Assembly: GCA_949358305.1 (NCBI GenBank)
Contig: OX442319.1
Span: forward strand, 7,006,001 to 7,070,000
From: Strigamia acuminata
Taxonomy: Eukaryota; Arthropoda; Chilopoda; Geophilomorpha; Linotaeniidae
DNA length: 64,000 nt
Direction: 5' to 3'
Shown: positions 58,205 to 64,000 of the stretch, piece by piece
Layout of the letters: every line of letters begins with the position of its first letter
Numbering within the stretch: the stretch's first letter is position 1
Made by a program: the position numbers and the translations under genes
The notes under the pieces: model-generated
The model's input: only the letters and a program-made list of their open reading frames with translations
Databases searched by the model: none
What the model was told of the DNA's origin: nothing

Positions 58205-59758
58205 TGTAGCAAACAACCTTGGCTCTCACAAGGAATACTGGCGAATTGGTCTGTAAACTCTGGAGACCGCCCGAGACTGTATAGTGGTTGATGAAACAAG
58301 TTGACCTCTCAGCCCAAACTCTAGGCCTAACTGCATCATGAGAAATCAGGCCTAACTGCATTCAGTTGAAAATGATAAAGGAAGCTCTCTGGATACTGGG
58401 GAAAACCTTGTGCCTCCAGTGAGGAGGAGAGCATGCAAAGCTTTCTACTCACTCATTTGCATATTTCCCTGAGTAGGAAATAAGATCAGAAAAGAATGTT
58501 CAAAGCAGGAGTGAAAACACATCAACTTTTTAATCTTAACAACAAGTAACAACTGATTGCTTCTTTAGCAACCACACAACAACTGGTCACCTGCTTACAA
58601 TAAATATCAGTGACCAAACAATACAGATTTGCATAATAACAATAGTGCCAACAAGGTTTCCGTATTCCTACAACAGATGTCAAACTTAACATAAGTAAAG
58701 GCAAAACTTAACCTAACACCTTGATAACATTATGACCTGTGCAAACAGCACTTCACTTAAACTTAACAGATAATTCAAAGGCTAAAACTAACATTAATTA
58801 CACTCAAAACACAATGCTTAGCCCAAACCCAATCACCACCAACAGAGGGCGCAACGTGTCACAGTTTTAACCCCTTTACAACCATGCAATAACAAAGGTA
58901 AAGGCTTAGATTAATAACTCTTAATATTGGTAATTTATACAAACAATAACTAGTATATATTCCCTATGTCCAGGTTTCATTAAAACCCCAAACTAAATAA
59001 TAACAGGGCACCAGTGCAGCACCAAATCCAAGATGGCGACCATGCAACTGCTAAAATGACGTGAATGGAGCCAAACAAGGTCGCAAGCGACTCACAGGCC
59101 TTCTCAACGATGGATCTGCGTCCTAGAACGGTCAGTACAACTTTCCCAGTGCTTGGACATTGAAACCCGACCAATTCAACTCATTTGCAGGACCCACACG
59201 ACCACGAGAGGCGTCGCAAGGCGTGCGCTCACGCCCGACGCTCCCGAACGCTCACAAACGATGTCCAACGTTCATCCAGCGACCCAGGACACCTGGGGAG
59301 TTCCTTAAACACCAATACAAGTTAGTATAAATTAAATCACAAGCAAAACAAGCACTAAAACTGCAATTGTGCTTATTTCAGGTTCTTCCCGTCTCCCAGT
59401 TCACTTGCGCTATGGCGGCCATCTTGCCGGTGCACGACTATCTCCCTCGCAAGTGAACTGGAAACGGGAGAGAACTTACAAATACTAGAAACAACACCTA
59501 AAAGTGAAAAAGACACATAAAACAATTACAAAAGACTAAAAACACAACTTTCAAACATTCCAGGTGTGGCAGGCGAAGTGGCAACCCCCTTGAACTTCCA
59601 GGATCGTGTCAACAAAGCAGCAAACCAACTGGACATGTCAGATATGTGTTAAAAATCTATTCAAACTTGACAACAAAATTAAAAAAGCCTTTTCTTCCTT
59701 TCAGAAGATAAACAACGTGAAATCTCCAGATCTTTTTGTTGCGTTCTTGCTCGCAACA
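58205..59758 (-). repeat. 5' LTR of the autonomous BEL/Pao element
   Basis: 1554 bp, apparently identical to 50645-52198. Its + strand edge CGCAACA at 59758 is followed by TTTGTGCTAAG, the resumed satellite. Confidence 0.95.
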
Positions 59759-60051
59759 TTTGTGCTAAGTCAACTGTGATGAGATCAAAAGTCTATTCTC
59801 CCAAATCATTGGTTGGATGTTTCTAAAACTTACATTGGAGCCTTCTACTAAGGTTTAAACACTATTTCTGAACATTCAGAGACATTGGTCTTGTGGTGTT
59901 TGTGCTAAGTCAACTGTGATGAGATCAAAAGTCTATTCTCCCAAATCATCGGTTGAATGTTTCTAAAACTTACATTGGAGCCTTCTACTAAGGTTTAAAC
60001 ACTATTTCTGAACATTCAGAGACATTGGTCTTGTGGTGTTTGTGCTAAGTC
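59759..60051. repeat. Short satellite segment between two elements
   Basis: About two class A monomers in the array's usual orientation, bounded by the duplicated TTTG on the left and AAGTC on the right. Nothing else. Confidence 0.97.
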
Positions 60052-61251
60052 TGTTGCGAGCAAGAACGCAACAAAAAGATTAGGAGACTCACGTTTCACC
60101 TGAAATTAGTAGAAGGTCTTTTTAGTTTGGTTTTAGTAGTTGATCACAAGTTTGCAGACATATCTGATGTGTCCAGTGGCCTGGTTGACCGACGGTTTTG
60201 CTCCGTGTAGTCCACGGTAGTAATCGGGTGGTCGGTTGTACCTGTAGTGGACATTTGCGGTGTTGTCAGTCACTTGTGGTTGTTTTGAGTATTGGTTTTT
60301 AGCTGTATGTTTAAGAGAAATATTAGTTTTGTAAGAGTTTTATGTATTGTTTTGATTGCAATTAACCTTTGCTAGTTGTTCCGGGTGTTTAGTGGTCGTC
60401 TGAAACGTGGGTTGGCTAGCACTGCAGGGCGTCGGTAGTGGTTGTGCAGACATTGAGCGCTTTGGGTACGCATGCGGGAATGAGAGCGGCTTGGAAACGC
60501 CTCGTTTGGCTTCTCTGCAAGGTTCCCGTACTGAGTTGGAAGTCCCGGCGTTTTTGTCATGCCTTGGACGGCCTTGGAAGTCAGTTTGGATCGGTTCTGC
60601 TTTCATTCGCGTCTCTCAGCTGTTGCTAGACCGCCATGTGCTTAAGGTACGGTTCTGGTGGCCTTTTGATAGTTAGTGTCGACATTTCACTGGAACACAG
60701 CATAGGGGTTGATAGTATTTAATAACTTGTGTATTTTATGCCAATGATAGATGTTTATACTAAGCTTTTATTACGTGTTATTACTTGGTTGTTAAGGGTT
60801 AAGTTTGAGACATGTAGTGCCCTCTTTGGAGGTATTGGGTTTAAGCTCAACATTGTTCTTTTGTCTTTATTTACTGTTAGCCTTTATTTACAAGTAATTG
60901 TTTGTTATATTTAAGTTTGCCTTGCGCCATTGTTCACGGTTGCTAGGCGAAGTTGTTGTCAAGATGCGTAGCCATTAAGTATGATGTTGTTGTTTTTCCT
61001 CCTTTCAATAAATAAAACGGTCTGTTTTGGTGTTATACCATTTTTCTCCTGGGATTACTTACTCAAAAGGATGAGCCAAGCAGCCCTGAGACTGGGAGAA
61101 ACAGAAACCACAACCAGGTCAGGAAAAAAGGAGAGAGTTAAACACTACAGGACGATGCATAGATTTAGGCCTAGAAAAACGGCATTTTGCATCTGTCTCA
61201 TATATATCGAATGGTTGTCAGCCACCACGATCACAGAGATTGCTGGCAACA
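60052..61251 (+). repeat. 5' LTR of the second non-coding element copy
   Basis: 1200 bp, ending GGCAACA. The main divergence from the dimer LTRs is around the polyadenylation signal, where overlapping AATAAA copies occur at 61007-61016 against a single AATAAA at 24562. Confidence 0.92.
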
Positions 61252-61258
61252 TCGTTTT

Positions 61259-61276
61259 TGGTGCCGTGAACCATGG
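61259..61276 (+). other. Primer binding site of the second non-coding copy
   Basis: TGGTGCCGTGAACCATGG, the same sequence and 7-nt spacing as at 24806. Confidence 0.72.
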
Positions 61277-61585
61277 ATTCGAACCTGAAAATTGCCGAGA
61301 TGAGCAGATTTGGAAAAAAGGCGAGTTTGCTCGAAATAAAACATCACGTGCGTCGCCATTTTGCGAGTTTCCGTGTGCATTGATGGAGCCAAGCGGTCTT
61401 CTTCAAGATGGGAGAGGAAAGCAACGAGGATTGTCTCCACTGCATTGCAAAGAGAGCAACGGGAGCTGCAATTCCGCAACCACAGGATGGTGCAGAAGAG
61501 TAGGCGAAAGACGCGCGCGTGCTCGCCTAGGAAAGGTTGGAGCAGACGACGCCAAGTTGGTTTCGTACTCATCAAGGCACAGATA

Positions 61586-61609
61586 CACAACGCAATGGTC
61601 CTGATATGA
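61586..61609 (+). promoter_or_regulatory. Shared leader motif, second non-coding copy
   Basis: CACAACGCAATG followed by the same four-codon frame as at 25133-25156. Confidence 0.5.
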
Positions 61610-61724
61610 AGATTTTTGTTGTTAAATTTTCATTTAAGTTTATATTTGTTAATATTTAAGAGTTTATTATTCGTTTTGAATATAATTGTTAGCAAATAAG
61701 AGTAGATTTAGTTTCGTTTGGTGT

Positions 61725-61961
61725 CAGTTCTTGATGTGAACTGCGAGTTGGGTCGGTCGGCACTGACCAATGTCTTGAGGTTGTTGAGAACAGTCCCGCG
61801 CTTCCTTGCTTGAGTTGAATTGTCGCAGGAAAGTGGTCGTTTCTCTCTTCGTTTTTAGTATTTTGCCTGCTTTTCGGGTTGGGTAAAGGAGTGAGAGCGA
61901 GGAACTGCGCCTCTGTGAACACAGTGCTTGACCGCCCGCCTCTCAGTGAGCTGTTCACTTG
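61725..61961 (+). other. Predicted structured RNA module 1, second element copy
   Basis: The same stems as 25272-25508 are retained. The base changes I noticed (near 61861-61866) fall outside the four named stems. Confidence 0.55.
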
Positions 61962-62451
61962 AAAAACGATAATTTATAGAGTAGTCTTTCTATTTGTGAA
62001 AGAAAGAGCGCCAGTCAGCAAGGACACGTCACGGTGTCCGCTAAGACAAGCCTAAAGAGCTGGACGGTGGTCGTTTGACTCTGCAGCAAAGATTCAAGCC
62101 AAGTTCCTGAAGAAAAGAATTAAGAAATCGTTTTCCTTGGCTTATGTTAGTTTAAGAAGAAGGAATTTGTTAGGATTAAGAATTTTTTTGGATGGGAAAG
62201 ACTGGGAAGTCTTGTCCAGGTGTGTTGACTGTGTGAGCAGACTCAGTGTCTTGAGTGAAAGCGACCTGAGAGTAAATTTTCCCTTGCTCATACAAGTTGA
62301 GTCAGAGCCAGACTAATGAATTTTCGAAATAATTTAGTTTTTGGCATTTTTTGAAAGGTTTGCAGCACCTGGCCACTTTGCCCCAGTCATGATTGCTGGC
62401 TTGTAATTTTAGAGTGCTCCTAGCTTCAATAGTTGATTTAGTTCATGAGGT

Positions 62452-62687
62452 CGGTTCTATTGTGAACTGCGAGGTTTTTGGACGGCTGCTTGGCCGCCAG
62501 GTTTGAGGCTTGCTGGAAAGAGGTCCCGCGCTCTTCTGCTTGTTTTTGATTTTTGCAGAAGAGTGGTCGCCCCTTCTCCTTTTATACACTCAGCCTGCTA
62601 TTCGGGTTGTCTGGGAGAGTGGAGGCGAGGGATCTCGCCTCAATTGGCCACTGAGTTTGTCCGCCAGCCTTGCAGTGAGCTGTCCTC
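62452..62687 (+). other. Predicted structured RNA module 2, second element copy
   Basis: Same order of stems as 26001-26236. The base changes seen (for example the TTTTTGG variant near 62477, AGCCTGC near 62592 and GTCTGG near 62609) leave the four named stems intact. Confidence 0.55.
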
Positions 62688-62921
62688 ATGTAGAAATGAT
62701 TTGATTCAGTTTTGGGGGATTTCCGCTTCATTTAGCAGCTTAAGCAAGTTTTAGTGTGTGACGATTTTAGAAGAACCCGTGCGTGGGTTGAGATAGCGCA
62801 AGCCACACTAGCTGTTTAATTAGAGAAGGCGGAAAGGTAGCAATCAGTCTCCTTTCAGACTGTTTTATGTGTTTTCTAGTTAGATGGACCTTCTGCGGAT
62901 GGTCACAGAGAATTCTAGACG

Positions 62922-63208
62922 GGTTTTAGGTTGGTTTTCCTCGATAAATCACACAGCTTTACAGGTTTTAGGTGGTTTTCCTCGATAAATCACACAGCTT
63001 TAGAGGTTTTAGTTGGTTTTCCCCGATAAATCATATATTCTTCGCAGTTTTATGTGGTTTACCCTGATAAATCACATAGGTTAAGAGGTTTTAGGTTGGT
63101 TTTCCCAAATAAACCACAAATTCTATAGGGTTCTAGGCTGGTCTTCCGCAATAGACCACACAGTTTATCGGTTCTAGGGGATCTTCCGCAATAGACCCCT
63201 AGTAGTCC
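62922..63208 (+). repeat. Seven ~42-bp tandem hairpin repeats
   Basis: Same repeat as 26471-26715 but with one extra unit inserted near the second position. All units keep a pairable stem around a UYCC-type loop. Confidence 0.68.
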
Positions 63209-64000
63209 CACAATTTAAGCAAATGAGTTTTCGTTACAAGAATCGCGTAGGACAGAAAATTAGCAAATAATAAGTAAGAATTGAGTTGAGACCCATTTAC
63301 TTATTAAAGTCTCACCAGAAAAAAAACGTGAGGTCAGTGAGCGACCAAAAGTCCCGCTGAATTACATCCATGTGAGAGAAAGGTTTAGTTGGTTAACAGT
63401 TGGTCCATCAAGCCCAAGAATTAGAGTAGAAGAAAGTTTAGTTGGTTAACCGTTGGTCCATCAAACTCAAATATAGAGATGCCAGTTGTCCATGACAATT
63501 CGCATGCATAGAATGCTAGTGTCAGGAGCTTCAAGACCCATGATCTGAAAAGCATGGTCATAGTCATGTCCTGTCCTCTCTGGACCATAGGGCATTCCGA
63601 GGCAAACTGCAGCTTGACGCTAGCAGTAGTGAGAAGACAACGTATAGGGGCTTAAATGCGCTCATCGTTGTTCATTGCCATTTTCCTACAGTTTGAGATG
63701 CTGAAGGAGTAGGCACAGTTTAGTTTGTTGGTTTGCAAGCGAGCGCACGATTTACGAACTAGAGCTAGAAGCGTTTTGGACTCGCACCAACAAGTGAAGT
63801 CACCTTCCAATTTAGGAAGGCGAAAAAGCAGCCACAGTTACACGACTTTTTCTTGAGCTGCAGTTAGGAAGAAAAGGCAACCCCTTGTTTGAGCACGTTC
63901 CGACCTAAGCAGTGTCGAGACGTTTAGTTGGGGGGTTGAGGTTAGCTGGGGGCATGAAGAGCACAAGAAAGTTAAGGGAGCTCAGTTCTCGTTGCAAAAC
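63209..64000 (+). other. Remaining visible internal region of the second non-coding copy
   Basis: Closely matches 26716-27520 of the dimer, including the duplicated GTTTAGTTGGTTAAC block; the first copy reads AACAGTT rather than AACCGTT near 63397. No gene is visible. The window ends before the rest of the element. Confidence 0.8.

Larger units (their letters stand above)
50645..59758 (-). mobile_element. Autonomous BEL/Pao LTR retrotransposon, apparently intact
   Basis: A 9114-bp element on the - strand. The LTRs are 1554 bp each (50645-52198 and 58205-59758) and look identical at offset 7560. TTTG lies on both sides (50641-50644 and 59759-59762). Internal order on the - strand: primer binding site, about 650-nt leader, a single uninterrupted polyprotein gene, 52 nt, 3' LTR. 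All domains needed for retrotransposition are present in one frame. It is the only source of RT and integrase in the window. Confidence 0.96.
60052..64000 (+). mobile_element. Second copy of the non-coding BEL/Pao-related element, 3' end outside window
   Basis: It starts TGTTGCGAGC after satellite AGTC (60048-60051), with one 1200-bp LTR and 2749 nt of internal sequence, homologous to 23613 onward. It differs by scattered base changes, indels in the LTR (60975-61080) and one extra 42-bp hairpin repeat. It is an independent, diverged insertion, not part of the 7017-bp dimer. No protein-coding gene is seen in the visible part. Confidence 0.93.

Overview
The window is eukaryotic repeat DNA, almost certainly from a metazoan, because every mobile element belongs to the BEL/Pao group of LTR retrotransposons, which is found in animals. 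I see no host single-copy gene, tRNA or rRNA. The species cannot be named from the sequence.

Layout. The substrate is one long AT-rich satellite array with 140-bp monomers (class A) and about 147-bp monomers (class B). It occupies 1064-23612, 38833-40979, 47568-50644 and 59759-60051. Five BEL/Pao insertions interrupt it. (1) 1-1063 is the 3' part of an LTR, + strand. (2) 23613-38832 is a non-coding element present as a tandem dimer (LTR-internal-LTR-internal-LTR, 7017-bp period). (3) 40980-47567 is a + strand element whose single reading frame is Gag, zinc knuckles, retropepsin-like protease and then a complete TK1-type thymidine kinase in place of reverse transcriptase, RNase H and integrase. 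(4) 50645-59758 is a full, apparently intact autonomous element on the - strand with a 1757-residue Gag-PR-RT-RNaseH-IN polyprotein. (5) 60052 to the window end is a diverged copy of the non-coding element. The four insertions whose outer flanks can be read interrupt the satellite cleanly. Three of them (dimer, thymidine-kinase element, autonomous element) have visible 4-bp target duplications: ACTG, CTCC and TTTG.

How the parts fit. The three families share the primer-binding-site core, a 12-nt leader motif ending in an ATG, a 22-nt block flush against the 3' LTR and a palindromic LTR start. The non-coding family also has LTR sequence recognisably homologous to the autonomous family. The simplest model is one autonomous helper (element 4) able to supply RT and integrase in trans to two kinds of dependent element. 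One is a non-coding element with an internal region rich in conserved RNA hairpins. The other is a Gag-PR-thymidine kinase element that brings its own capsid protein plus an enzyme for making dTMP.

Most notable are the captured thymidine kinase (residues about 765-945 of the 43158-46175 product, with all expected motifs present) and two paralogous RNA modules in the non-coding element (25272-25508 and 26001-26236) whose stems are kept by compensatory changes.
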